Source: Folioceros fuciformis (taxonomy: Eukaryota; Anthocerotophyta; Anthocerotopsida; Anthocerotales). From it: 35,609 bases of DNA. Below are positions 9,582 through 20,908 of this stretch, piece by piece (position 1 is the stretch's first letter; the number at the start of each line of letters is the position of its first letter). Below the pieces are notes generated by a model. The model searched no databases and had not been told where the DNA came from. It was given only the letters and a program-made list of their open reading frames with translations. The stretch is from positions 261,045-296,653 of the forward strand of contig JBNGIO010006406.1 of assembly GCA_049999805.1 (NCBI GenBank). The letters are read 5' to 3'. A program made the position numbers and the translations under genes.

Positions 9582-11572
9582 ATGGCAGATCAGGACGGGG
9601 ACGGGGAGGTGGACCAGAAGCTGGCACATTTTCAGGATGTGACGGGTGTGGCCGACGCTGCTCTTTCGGTGCAGATTCTGGAGGCTCACCAGTGGGATTT
9701 GCATGCGGCTGTGTCCGCCATGGTTGACCATGTGCCGGGAGAGAGCAACCTGCCTCCCTCCACAGGGGCTGGGGACTGGGATGCCAACGATGTAGGTGCT
9801 GAGGGCCAGCCGGAGCGGGAAGGTCTTGGCGACCGGAACGATGCTACCCGATATGGAGCGCCGGCGGAGCCGTTACAGCGAGGGAACTCAACCCCCTCCC
9901 AATTGTCACCCGGCTTGCTGCAATACCCCAGATTTAATTCTGCGCACTATGAGGGACTGGCCGGCCAGTTTCAGGAAAGGTATGGCGTCCGGATCAATCA
10001 GATCATGCGGCAGCAGCCTCAGGGGGCCCCCGGCTTGGTGTGGAGGATTGTAACCCTACCCTTTTCGGTCATCAGGGGAAGCTATAATCTCGTGTCTGGG
10101 GCTGTCGGGCTTGGTTGGTGGGTGGCCGGCGGTGTGCTGTCTTACGGGCTCGGGGCTTTGGGCTTGCTGGGTAATGCTGGCCAGGAAAGGAGGGCTACCG
10201 GTAGGCTTCTTCCCGCCTCCACAGGCGCAACGGAAGCACAAAATTTCGTCAGAAACTTTGAGAGGGAGTATGGCGAGATACATCCCGTCTTCCAGACCAT
10301 GAGTTTTATGGAGGCCTTGAGAAGGGCTGGCGAAGAGTTCAAGTTTCTGTTTTTGTATCTGCATTCATCAGAGCACGCAAACACTCCCCAGTTTTGTTCC
10401 AGAACCTTGTGCTCTGAGGCTGTGGTCCAGTTTGTGAATGACAATTTTCTGGCTTGGGGGGGAGATGTGAGAACAAGCGAAGGGTTCCAGATGAGCAACA
10501 GCCTAAAGGCGTCAACCTTCCCCTTTTGTGCCATTGTGATGGGATCGTCAAATAATCGCATTGTTATGCTGCAGCAGGTGGGTATTTGGGCTTTCCTGAC
10601 CAGCTATCACACACATGAAAGGGAACTTACGCTTGTTGTATTTCTGTAAAAACCTACCTTCTGCTTTTCTCGCTTTACACTTCTCAAGTCGAGCTCCAAG
10701 CTGAACTGTTTGACTACTTTTGGTACAGATTGAGGGACCTAGGACACCGGATGAGCTGGTGGGGGTCTTGCGGAGGGTGGTGGAGGAGCAGGGTGCTGTC
10801 CTTGTCGCTGCAAGAGTGGAGGAAGAGGAAAGACGCCTGAACAGGCGGTTAAGGGAGGAACAAGATGCAGCTTATCAGGCCGCTCTCCAAGAGGATCAGG
10901 TAGGCCTGCCTATCTACATCGTTTGCTGATGCTCTTGTTAAGCTGCAGCGTAGCAGCTTTCATCATCGACATGAGCACCCGTATTGGGATAGGACAGTGG
11001 TATGCATGCTGACATGTGTGTACCTTGGGATGTCAGGAGCGAGAGCGGAGAAGGCAGGAAGAAGCAGATCTGGCTGCGAAAGCAGCTGCAGAGGAGGAGA
11101 GGAGGAGGAAGGAGGAAGAGGAAGCCGTAGCCAGGGCAGCAGCAGAGGCAGCTGAGAGAGAAGCTGCTCTGGAGAGACGGAGGAAGGAAAAAGCTGCAGC
11201 CTTAGGTGTTGAACCAGAGAAAGGTCCTGAGATCACACAGGTGCGGAAAGTGTTCAAAACCGTTTTGAGTTGCTGGCAGACAGTGCATGGAGAAAAACGT
11301 ATTTCTTGGTATTGAGCGTCGTGTGAAATGATGTGCAGGTGGTTGTTCGGTTGCCTAATGGCGAGCGAAAGGAAAGAAGATTTCATTATTCGACTGCCGT
11401 GCACTCGCTTTATGACTTTGTGGATTCATTAGGAAGCTTCAACGCCATCAAGTACAGCTTGGTCACAAATTTTCCTCGAACAGTATATGGGCCTGACATG
11501 CTGCAGGTCTCTCTCAAGGATGCTGCGCTCCATCCTCATGCCAACCTGTTTGTCCAAGTAGAAGACAACTAG
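9582..11572 (+). CDS. PUX10: UBX-domain protein of the PUX10/FAF2 (UBXD8) type
   Basis: Four exons, 9582-10577, 10729-10899, 11037-11240 and 11339-11572, with GT-AG introns, give a 534-residue protein. An N-terminal UBA-like domain (about residues 5-45, KLAHFQDVTGVADAAL) is followed by a low-complexity linker. A hydrophobic hairpin at about 150-198 (LVWRIVTLPFSVIRGSYNLV onward) comes next, then a UAS thioredoxin-like domain (about 225-330). A long Glu/Arg/Ala coiled coil follows, then a C-terminal UBX domain with VRLPNGERK and the loop FPRTVYG. In this family UBX binds the AAA ATPase CDC48/p97, and the hairpin inserts into ER and lipid-droplet monolayers; in plants PUX10 recruits CDC48 for lipid-droplet protein turnover. 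The ATG at 9582 was chosen over an in-frame one 39 bp upstream because family members begin just before the UBA domain. All expected parts are intact. Confidence 0.9.
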
Positions 11573-11850
11573 GGTTCCGTTCTTTTGTTGTTCCGTCGTT
11601 TATAACTCTGTGATAAACGATAACGCTGCGGCTGCGATGAACGAGTTTCAAGGGGACTGTTCTTCTAGTTTGCCAACTGCCATCGTTTTGGCAGGTTCGA
11701 ATTATGAACTTTTGACTACCAGTCAGATGGGTACATAACTGAGAAATTTGTCGATGTGTCGCACACCTCGCGCGAACGGGCGGAATCTTCAGGAGAACCC
11801 GAACGAAAGGAGGCACCGTCCGCGACCTGGATTGAGAGGGAAACAAGAAG

Positions 11851-13533
11851 ATGGAAATGCCTCCTTGGGAACAGCATGCGGCTGTGATTAACATGCCCCG
11901 ATTCCTGTACCGTGTCACTACGTCATTGCACCAGGAGTCGATCACGGGCTTCCTGATCACCTGCCCCTTCAGTGAGTGCTCAACTGAGACTGCTTCCATC
12001 GACTTGGAAGCTCGTGTTTAAGCTGTGATGCTGGTGCCCGGCACCCCTAGTTGCAACTGGCCATGGACTCAATTGAAGTATCCGGCACTTTTTGCTAATT
12101 GCTGACTACATTGTCGGATATGTGTGGGCCGGTCCTGTGTTGACAACTCGAGCTGGGTGCCATGATGCTTTTCAGGACGGGAAAAGAGCGCAACCAAAGA
12201 AGCCATGAAACTTTTGCAGGAGGTACTACCAGCTCTTGGAGTCAGGGTTGTGTCTTTCTCCTCATTTCCCTTGAAAGCTCCTTGTCTTTTCCGGCTCTCA
12301 GGCTGTTTTCTTGTTTCCTGACTCTGTGGCCAGCTATGTTTTTACACTAAGACAGAATCAGGCAGTGGTGGAACTGGCCGAGCACTTGCTGAAATTGTTT
12401 CAGCGGAGGATGAGACTAGAACGATGTCTTATTCAGAGCTACCGGAGCCAAAGAGGTTGAGATCTATTTCTTGCCAAGATGCAGGGAGATGCAGTGGCTT
12501 AGGTGGTGGTGGGGACTGTAAAGATCCCGTGGTTTGTAGTGCGGATGCAACGTGCCCAGTAGCACGTGCTGCCAATGAGGTAGATGCAAATGAAGGCTCG
12601 TCACTATCGGGAGTCCCTGTTGAGGTTGAAGAAGCTGTGTCAGCCGAGTTGATTTTGGTAAAATTGGCAAAGAGTGGCATCCTTTTCGTTGCGGTACCAG
12701 CGATGTCATCAAGCTCTGTTATTTCCGTCGTGTCAAAGCTCTTTGGTGACATCCAAGCACGTGTCAGAACACGTCCACAGTAAGTTCTCTCGTGCATGAT
12801 TTTCTAGTTCTCAGTCTCTTCACTGGAGTTGTGGGACGTTCCATGCCTTCAGACTTGACTTGCTACATTGTTAATGAGTTGCTTACTGCAAGTTAGTATC
12901 GCACAGCAGGTGGTGTCATCGTATTCTTCCTGTTCAAGCTACATGTGTCTTGGATCATGATCCTTTGCAAGAACAGGTGTCTCGTCTGTTTGAGCTCTAT
13001 CTGAAGGAGCACCTCTCTCACCCACTGACTTCTGAAGAGCAGCACTTGAAGGTACCTGGACTGGTTTAACTTCATCTTTTGAACATCCTTCAGTCCGATC
13101 TTATGTACAGGGATATGTATTGTTCGCAGTATGCTGTGGCATTCAATAGTCGAGGGGAGCCGGACGTAAAAGATGGTGGAAAACCAATTTTCGGCAAAAG
13201 ACAGTGTATAGATGCAGTGGCCGAAGCAATTCAGCGAGTTCTTCCATCCATATCTGTCGACTTGGTTGCACCGCAAGTGAGGGCCTTGGTGTTTACAGCT
13301 TGTCCAAGAACGAATCTTGAGTGACTTGCATGATTTTTAGAGACGACGGAAAGTAACCAAATTTCGGGGCGTTTATGTCTGTGTAGGTCGTGGTTGTTGT
13401 TGAAGTGCTTCCATTGGCTGGGAGTAAACGTTCCCCGGTGTGCGCGGTTTCAGTTCTTCCGGGCCTCCTGTTAGATACGAAGCCCCGGATTTGTATCAAG
13501 CCTTTAATTAGCCCCAAAAGCAAGAGACGATAG
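11851..13533 (+). CDS. THUMP-domain protein, THUMPD1/Tan1 family tRNA acetylation adaptor
   Basis: Six exons fit in phase: 11851-11971, 12176-12246, 12352-12779, 12907-13051, 13130-13276 and 13387-13533. They give about 352 residues. The start has the family lead-in GFLITCPFRREKSATKEAM, followed by a helix. A variable low-complexity insert (about residues 65-140) comes next. The THUMP domain then has the blocks RILPVQATC, YAVAFNSRG and VVVVEVLPLAG, and the protein ends in a short basic tail. Tan1/THUMPD1 binds tRNA and presents it to the Kre33/NAT10 acetyltransferase, which makes N4-acetylcytidine at position 12 of tRNA-Ser and tRNA-Leu. The acceptor at 12351 was chosen because it alone keeps phase with the next exon. 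The gene lies 278 bp after PUX10 on the same strand and is tail-to-tail with the next transporter. Confidence 0.85.
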
Positions 13534-13870
13534 CAAGACGTCTGTGGCTGAGCATTGTCGATGCTTATGTTACAATATAGTCGCAGGGAATGTCCACCCT
13601 GCAGCCTCGCGCTTAGTCCTCCAGGTGGAAAGTGATCACCAGGAGGATTTTCCATTGTCGAACGTCGTCGCGAAGGTGGAAGGTCATTCATTGAACAGAC
13701 AGTAGATTTCCAAACACTCGTGCTACGAGGCAAAACAACATTCACAGTAGGTCTTGAGTATACGGTTAACATGTATGGAATCAAGGTCCATTACGCTCTT
13801 CATTATTGCAGTACTTGCATTGGCCTCCGCCAGTTAAGAAAAAGCCCATCACCTCATGCGCCAGAGAAGT
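13534..13870. other. Convergent intergenic spacer
   Basis: A short region between the THUMP gene stop and the stop of the minus-strand transporter, presumably holding both 3' untranslated regions. Nothing else was recognised in it. Confidence 0.6.
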
Positions 13871-15892
13871 TCAGGAGTCTGGTGGGTTGGGTAGTGGGCA
13901 ATACTCTGTTGTGTCAGTAGCCAACCCATACAGGGTATGGTAAACAGAACCAGTTCTGTGTATGACTACAAAATTCAATAAAGCTCCAATCAAGCACATT
14001 CCAGCCATCAGAATGAAGGTGGACCGGAAACAATGCGCACCGTAGCATGTTTCACCTTCTGTGGTTTCCCTGTCATATAAAAAGCCTGCCAAAAGTCCCG
14101 AGAAGAGGTAGGAGCCCAGAGGAACAGACATAGCTAGAAAATTGTAGTGCATGCCAACGTTTTGAAGTCCAAACAGCTCTGATGCTGTAGGCACAAGAAT
14201 CGAGATGTGTGCACCGTAGCTAACACCAAGGATGATTGACCCCAAGTACAGTGAGCCAGGAAATGCAGAAGCGAACAGCAGGTGACTGATCAGCATGAGA
14301 GCTTGAGCAACCAGTAGCCATTTGAGCCTATGAGTTCCTGAGTGCCTGTAACACGAATTGAACACTGTCACGTTATAAGTTAAGCTTTGTTGGTAGACTA
14401 GACTGTTTGGTAAGAAAAAGCATATCCAGTCCCAACCTGAGATAGTACTCTGAGAGAGCGCCGGCTCCTAATCGACCCAATGAGTTCCAGATGCTGACGA
14501 GAGAGATGAAGATGCCAGCACTAGGATACCCTTGTGCCTCCCCCATTTGACCAAGATTGTTGATGGCAGTAATAGCAGAGCCCAGACCAAAAACGAACAC
14601 CAGAAACAACAGCCAGTAGTCCATACACACAAAGGCCTGCATCAGAGTGAACTCATGTCCAATCTTTGGTCCCAGAGTGGTCCTCTCCTTTGATTGAACA
14701 CCACCAATCATACTCGTAGATTGTACAATACGGCCGATGCTTGGATTGTGGACACTGGATCTTTCCCCATCTGCGCTCATAAAGTCCTCAACAGTTTCAT
14801 CCACTTTAGGATGAAGAGTTTGTGTGTTATCCTGCTGTTCCCATCTGAGGTGCGGATGAGGGTCGGTCCTGCCACCACGACAGTAGTCTATGAACATCTT
14901 GCCGGGAATGACAAGTGGGAAGAGAAGAAGAGCGAGGACTGTTCCTGCAAAGAGCTTATGAGCAGCTGCAGTGATAGGCGCAAAGGCATCCTCGGCAACA
15001 ACCACCCCCATCAAGAATAGAGCTAATAACACAAAAATTGCCTGGATCACCACGAATCGCTTGTTTTCAGTCTGGCTTTCTCCCGCACCTCGTTGCCAAT
15101 AAGAAGGCCCTGCTAAGAGCAAATCAGGAGTTCCTCGTCAGGCAGTCTCAAGCCCTCAACGATGGACAACTGCTCGACAAGTGAAATGCCCAGATTGAGC
15201 ACCTGCAGTACCTTGCGGGGTTGTGATATGCAAGAATGGCATAGCGAGCAGGCAAACCACAGCAGGACCGACGGCTACAAGTAGCAGAAAGGATGCAGCA
15301 TCGTCTGTGAAAAGCACCGAGTAGAGCAGAGTGAAAATGGCACTGCTGAGGCCATAGCTGCCTTTCAGTACTCCAGCCACCATCCCCCTGTACGTGGGGA
15401 AGTTCTTCAGACAGGTGACTAAAGCTGCCGTATCCAACCATGTTGAGCTGTTAGCTCCGACACATATTGCAATGCACATCTGCCGACACCACGGCAGACA
15501 AGTTACTCACCACGCGTGCCTACTCACACCAGTGGAGGATCCGGCAACCTGCGATGGAATAGTACCTGCCAGAAGGGGATGGGCGCGATTCGCTCGCTGG
15601 CAACCAGCCACAACACGCCATAGCCTGCAAAACTGTGCAACGCGCCCATGACAAGAATCGCCCATGGGGGCCAGTTCCTAGACGCCCATCCAGAGGGCAG
15701 GCCAACATTGTCACCAATATCCTTGGCAAATCCCAGATTATTCAGCTCAGATTGCGTATACTGCAACACGGTCTTCAGCACCGGGGAGTAGAAGCCAAAG
15801 GTGTAGCCATTGCCTGCTGAGGCCTCAACCCAGGAGCCGGTGATCAATCCCACCCAAGCGATTGCGACCCTGGGTACCAAGTAACTAGCCAT
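13871..15892 (-). CDS. NFD4-like/nodulin-like MFS transporter, copy 1
   Basis: Four exons on the minus strand, 15892-15566, 15479-15212, 15112-14437 and 14345-13871, join in phase to about 581 residues. The N-terminal nodulin-like half starts WVEASAGNGYTFGFYSPVLK and includes the block LNNLGFAKDIGDNVG typical of this plant family. The C-terminal half has NNLGQMGEAQGYPSAGIFIS, LGRLGAGALSEYYLR and YGAHISILVPTASELFGL. About twelve membrane segments are expected, with a hydrophilic central loop. Substrates of this branch are poorly established; named relatives include nodule and nuclear-fusion-defective (NFD4) proteins. The 99-bp second intron (15113-15211) falls in the central loop and is absent from copy 2. 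The other two introns are at the same places and phases as in copy 2. No lesion was seen. Confidence 0.88.
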
Positions 15893-16156
15893 GATTTCCT
15901 AGGCAGGGCGAAACTGGCTGTTACTGGGATCTCCACCTACATCAATCCCATCAAGGTCTTGGGCTTTCAGGGGAAGGAGACTCGTAAGAAAGAGAGTGCC
16001 CAAGGAGCCTGTGGGAACGACACGTCCTACGTGCCCCCCTAGCTTTCCCATGAGCGAGCAATTGGAATTGAGATCCTGCTCGGGCTCTAGTTCTGGTTCT
16101 GATGCAATTGGTCAGGCGCGTGGGCACACACGACTGTCTCATGGTTGTTGCACCCG

Positions 16157-16617
16157 GTAGTGTCCCCTAGGCTTGTCACAATGGAAGACGGGGACGGGCT
16201 GCGGGAAATGAAAGAAGATAGGAATTTGTGAGCTTCTCGTTGCCGAACGGGAGCAGGTGGAATGTGGACTCGACGACGCAGCTCACTATGTCTCGTGCAG
16301 CGCATAGCTCCCCTTTCCTCCTCTGCAGGAGGAGTCTGTCTTTCACCTTCCTTGTAGTGGCCCGTAGGCTTGCCACAATGGAAGACGGGGACGGCCTGCG
16401 GGAAATGAAAGAAGATTGGAATTTGTGAGCTTCTCGTTGCCGAACGGGAGCAGGTTGAATGCGGACTCGACGACGCAGCTCACTATNNNNNNNNNNNNNN
16501 NNNNNNNNNNNNNNNNNNNNNNNNNNNNNNNNNNNNNNNNNNNNNNNNNNNNNNNNNNNNNNNNNNNNNNNNNNNNNNNNNNNNNNCTGCAGGAGGAGTC
16601 TGACTTTCACCTTCCTT
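16157..16617. repeat. 197-bp tandem duplication across the glycosyltransferase 5' end
   Basis: Unit 1 (16157-16353) and unit 2 (16354-16617, including the gap) are nearly identical. The ATG in atggaagacgggga occurs at 16181 and 16378, and gtgagcttctcg at 16228 and 16425, both 197 bp apart. Right of the gap, ctgcaggaggagtctg (16587) matches 16323. If there are only two units, the gap should contain 33 bases, not 100. Confidence 0.9.
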
Positions 16618-18831
16618 GTAGTGGCTGCGTTCATGTTTTACGTCTTGGTGCCTTACCAAACCAGATCGCAAGGAGGACGGAAGGTTCATCAGGAGCAATT
16701 TGGTGTTGCTGAGTGGGGAGAAGACAGTTTACCGACTTCAGAGAAAAGAGCAACAGAGTCAGCCACCTCCCATTGTGAGAGTTCATCGCGGAATTTGCCA
16801 TCTGAAATTCTGGGCGCAGTAACGGGTAGGAAATTGATGAACCCATGGGTTATGATGGAGGCGACGAGGGCGATGACAAGTTTGAAAATCCATCAACACT
16901 TGGTGCAGAGCATTGCAGTGCAACGACCAGATGAGAATGGCGCTTATGCTTCTGATCATGCTGAAGAGGCTCACGACGAGGAAGCAGTACCAATAGACGA
17001 TGATATCCTCCTATCGTCATATGGAAGTCACAGCTCGGAAATGAATCTGCTGAGCGAGCAGTTTCAGCTGGTGATAAACGTTCTCACGTACGACAGGCTG
17101 GAGTCCTTAGCTCGGTGTCTTGAATCTCTAGCCCATGCTGATTACGGAGGAGACACAGTGAAATTGCGCCTTTACATCGATCATTTCGGACTGCTCGTCC
17201 ACTCTGGGGATAAAGACGATGTTCTTGATATGCATCTCATGACTGGTCTGGCCATTTTGAGCTATGCTGACCAGTTTCAGTGGGTTCATGGTCCCAAAGA
17301 GGTGCACTTCAGGACAGACAATGTAGGTTTGCAGGGTCAGTGGCTCGAGGCATGGTGGCCTTCCACGGACCATGAGTTTGCACTCATGGTGGAGGATGAT
17401 ATGGAGCTTTCCCCATTGTTTTACCGCTATCTTCGTTCTGTGATTGCTACCTACTTCTACAACCCATTAAACTCTGATCCCTCCATCTTTGGTATTTCCC
17501 TTCAAAGACCAAGATTTGTGCCAGGGAGAGGAGGCCGACCCCTACACGTCGACAACTCGACCCGCCTCTTTCTGTACCAACTGGTTGGCACATGGGGCCA
17601 ACTTCTGTTCCCAAAGCCATGGAAAGAGTTTCGAATATGGTATGACATTCACAAAGCCAAAGGGATAAAACCCTTTCTGGAGGGGATGGTCACCAACCGC
17701 TGGTACAGAAAGCTTGGTGAAAGGATTTGGACTCCATGGTTCATCAAGTTTGTGCATGCTCGACATTATTACAACCTGTATACAAACTTCTTGGAGGACC
17801 GAGCGCTGATTGTCTCTCATAGGGATGCGGGTGTGAATTATAAGAGCAATATTGGACCTGACTCTCAACTTATCTGTGCCAATGGTACAACAGACATCGA
17901 TCTGTGGGAGATGGTCCCTCTGAAGTCGCTCCAGAGATATGACTTCTGCTTTCAACCGGTTGTACCAAAGACAGTAGTGCGCAACAGACCAGATAAGCTG
18001 CAACCGCTGCTTGCCGTCCTTCATGTGAAGAACGAGGTTGTGTTGGTGAGCACCCTGGGAGTGCCGAAGGCTATGGTACGAAACTGGCTGTGTCATTTTC
18101 AGAGGTTTGGCCTTCACAACTACCTGCTCCTTGGAGATGACATTTTGCTCCTGAAGGAACTGGGAAGGCGTGGTCATGCTGTCATGCAACCTATGCTTGA
18201 CAGGCAGGAGAAGAAGTTACAGCTGAAAGCTCAGGAGGATAGCATCGACATTACAGCCTTGCGGCGGGACATTTTGACAGTTTCATCTATCAAGTCTATC
18301 GTTGGGTTTGGATACAACGTGCTGTTCACCAAAGCTGATAATCTTTGGCTTAAGAATCCATTTAGGGAGAACAATCGCTGGGGTTATGCTGATCTCGTAG
18401 CTGTAGCAGATGGGACAGGGTGTAGCGCAGGTTTTATGTATTTCCAGAGCACTGAGAGGACCAATGGGTTTCTGGGCTGTGCAGCGGACAATCTTTGGTC
18501 TCAGGGAAGTATGGGAAGCATGGCGAAGGACAGTGATGACACCACAGCACAAGCATGGGCGAGCAAAGTTTGTAAGTGTGGAGTTCAAACGCATGCTGCT
18601 GTTCTGCGCCTTGACCCCATTGACTCCCCTTTTTTCTCCAAGTTAGAAGCAGGTGACGTTGGGTCTCCAGTGGGACCTACAAATGCTACTATGCTCTTCG
18701 CTGGTTGGAGGTACAAAACCAGAGACCTGGTGCACGCAATGCAAGGCCGAGGATTGTGGCTGGTGGACGATGACCTTGCCTGCACCAGAGTCACTTGCCT
18801 ACCTAAACAACAAGTTCAGGAGGGCAGTTGA
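16485..18831 (+). CDS. Type II membrane two-domain glycosyltransferase
   Basis: A single long frame runs from the gap to TGA at 18829-18831. By comparison with the upstream repeat unit, the start is probably an ATG whose first two bases are 16485-16486. A signal anchor follows after the gap (LTFTFLVVAAFMFYVLVPYQ), as in Golgi enzymes, then an acidic stem to about 17060. The first catalytic-like domain starts QLVINVLTYDRLESLARCLE and has the acidic motif VEDDMELSP (17389-17409), resembling GT2/GT13 (GnT-I-like) enzymes. A second domain from about 18000 resembles GT77-type nucleotide-diphospho-sugar transferases (GFGYNVLFTKADNLWLKNPF). Its usual Asp-x-Asp reads Lys-Ala-Asp-Asn here. The product would sit in the Golgi lumen; the sugar donor and acceptor cannot be told from sequence. 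No intron is seen after the gap. Confidence 0.75.
16487..16586. other. Assembly gap of 100 N
   Basis: One hundred N lie inside the second unit of the 197-bp duplication. The length looks like a placeholder, since the repeat period predicts 33 bases. The start codon of the downstream glycosyltransferase probably lies at its left edge. Confidence 0.95.
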
Positions 18832-19522
18832 AGAGAGCACAACATGGGCGTTGAAGATATACGGACCACCTGGGCGAAGGATGTGGCGGAAGAAAGTGCA
18901 AGCCGTAGGAGACTGGTGACATCTGCACATTCTTGCTTAAGAGAAAATGCTGAAGACATGACTGGAAGCAATTGTCCAGTCACAGCTCGACAATTCGCAA
19001 CAGGGAGTGTCCAGATGATCCTTTGCAAGGTGCAGGACTTCAATCTAGATTTGCCGAGCACAAAAACTGCGCGTGTCCTACTCTGGACGAGGTCACAAGT
19101 GCGTACTCAAATTTCTTCGTACTAATCTGGACAAGCTCACATGTGTGAACACAAACTTGTTTGTCCTAATTCTGAAATCAAAGTTCTGTCAGTGGCGGTG
19201 ATAACAATCAGCTCCCAAATTCGTGTTCCCACGAAGTACACCTCGCGCAGGAGCGACCAAGAAAAGCTGAAAACAATAATCAATCACTTCACATAAGGTT
19301 AATTTTCATCCATTAATCGATCCTATCTCATAGATTTAATTTTCATCAATTAGAGCAAGAGCTGGAAACAAAGCATCCCATCGCCCCACGAGAAGCCTCC
19401 TGGTGATGAACGCACGCAGAATCCCAAAAAATTAGTCATCACATAAGCAAATGTGCCGACAACATAGGTGCTCAATACGAGTCTGTACAATACCATATTT
19501 GTGAAGTCGTGTCTGTAATGCG
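18832..19522. other. Spacer after the glycosyltransferase
   Basis: This holds the likely 3' end of the glycosyltransferase transcript. Short frames are present but none shows a conserved motif, and the sequence becomes AT-richer after about 19130. Nothing else was recognised. Confidence 0.5.
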
Positions 19523-19639
19523 ATGACGAAGTATCCAGCTCCTTCTGCTACACCCGTTCCTTACCCCTACTACATGATTCTGCAGGAAAACCTCGCCAAG
19601 GAGGAATACAAGTACTTGACGGACCTTCCTAATCCTTGA
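19523..19639 (+). CDS. Candidate 38-residue small ORF
   Basis: ATG at 19523 to TGA at 19637-19639. The product is Pro/Tyr-rich at first (ATPVPYPYY) and then charged and helical (LQENLAKEEYKYL), with a composition more like real protein than chance translation. It lies antisense to the presumed 3' untranslated region of the minus-strand PHAF1 gene. It could be an independent small gene, the last exon of an unseen gene, or noise. I do not recognise a family. Confidence 0.25.
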   Translation: MTKYPAPSATPVPYPYYMILQENLAKEEYKYLTDLPNP

Positions 19640-19705
19640 ACTCCCAGGCCACTAAGACGGTAGTTTATTTACAAGACTGTACAAGGTGACCACGGCGATG
19701 GCAGT

Positions 19706-20908
19706 TCAAGGATTGGTTTGAAATAGAGTAACAGTAGCTATGTGTCCGTTCTTCATCACTTCAAAAGCAATGTTCCTGTAACCATACACAAACGTCGGGC
19801 CAAACGGATTGCTTACCGAGCCCTGAGTTTGTATTGCTGCCCGACCTCCATCGCCAAGCAACTCTTGCACCGCATGCCACTTCGTATCCGCAGTTATTTG
19901 ACGACGAGTGACTTCCCCGTTGGCTATCTGGCCAGAATCATCTCCGTTCTCAGCTGCCAACGGTGGGCAGTGAATGAAAAAGTTGCACTTGATGTAGCAG
20001 TTGAAATCTGCATGGCCTGGAAAATTGGTGTGCAGAACAAACTTCTTGATCCTGTGGGTTTGTCCGTCAAACAGAATATCCACACCTCTTGCAAAGTAAT
20101 TGTAGAAGTAATCTCCGCAGAGAGCAGTCCTAGGGCGGGGATCAGAGGCAGAGTGAATCACCATAGGGTCAACTTGTTTCTGATGAATACCACAGGGCCT
20201 GCCAAGCTCCGCCCAGACGTCCTGCGGGGAAGACCCGAAAAACAGATGCTGGTCTCCTCCCGCAAAACGCAACTCCTTCCCCAGCTTCACATGCACCTCC
20301 TCCATGTACAGGCTACCTGGGGGCAACTGCGGAGGCATGGCCTTCTTCACGGAAGCGCCAAACTCAGGCCCTCCCCGCACGGCGCTGTCATAGATGCAAA
20401 CCCGCGACACGACGGGCGTGGTGCCATCCGGAAACTCCAAGGGCAGCTCAGCCTCCCTGTCCTGGCAGCACTTGGCGTGCTGTGCCGGTATGGGGAAGGC
20501 AAAAGACAGGCCCGGGTAGAAGAGAGTGTAGATCCGCCGCTGCACATCATAGCTGCCGGGAAAGGTAGGGCCGAAGAGGGCGTACACAGCCACAAAGGTG
20601 GCAGCCAGACTAGGTCCGCCGATGGAGGAAGTCGCATACCGGATCAGCAGGCGCTGCAAATCATACACCTCCACAAGCCGCAGTCGTTGGGAGTGAGGCT
20701 CAAACCGCAAGTGGAAACCATGAGCCGGGAAGCTTATCACCAAATCCACGTTCAAAGGCTCCCCATCGTTGTACTTGATGTGCATCACATCGAAAACGCT
20801 CCGATTCCTATGCTGCTCCGCATACGCCAGGGCCTCGCAGACTGGCATCCCCAGGTAAAAGGGGCCAAGGCCTGCCCCAGGCCGCAGATCCAGAGAGAGG
20901 GCGCCCAT
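19706..20908 (-). CDS. PHAF1 (UPF0183/C16orf70) family protein
   Basis: One uninterrupted exon of 400 residues beginning at the ATG at 20908, chosen because the family starts with the block LDLRPGAGLGPFYLGMPV. The frame is open for 45 more codons upstream (to 21043) without family-like sequence. Conserved blocks include MHIKYNDGEPLNVDLVISFP, YALFGPTFPGSYD, LFFGSSPQDVWAELGRP, YFYNYFARGVDILFD and a C-terminal VYGYRNIAFEVMKNGHIATV. In animals PHAF1 (also MYTHO) is recruited to phagophores and takes part in autophagy; the plant protein is little studied. The lack of introns is unusual for a conserved eukaryotic gene of this size and could reflect a retrocopy or lineage-specific intron loss. It is convergent with the glycosyltransferase. 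No lesion is seen. Confidence 0.9.
   Translation of the reverse strand: MGALSLDLRPGAGLGPFYLGMPVCEALAYAEQHRNRSVFDVMHIKYNDGEPLNVDLVISFPAHGFHLRFEPHSQRLRLVEVYDLQRLLIRYATSSIGGPSLAATFVAVYALFGPTFPGSYDVQRRIYTLFYPGLSFAFPIPAQHAKCCQDREAELPLEFPDGTTPVVSRVCIYDSAVRGGPEFGASVKKAMPPQLPPGSLYMEEVHVKLGKELRFAGGDQHLFFGSSPQDVWAELGRPCGIHQKQVDPMVIHSASDPRPRTALCGDYFYNYFARGVDILFDGQTHRIKKFVLHTNFPGHADFNCYIKCNFFIHCPPLAAENGDDSGQIANGEVTRRQITADTKWHAVQELLGDGGRAAIQTQGSVSNPFGPTFVYGYRNIAFEVMKNGHIATVTLFQTNP

Noticed and set aside
11033-11404. A minus-strand Ser/Ala-rich frame
   Set aside because: It is the antisense of the Glu/Arg/Ala coiled coil of PUX10.
18844-19125. A short frame just after the glycosyltransferase stop
   Set aside because: No similarity to glycosyltransferases or any other family; best explained as 3' untranslated sequence.
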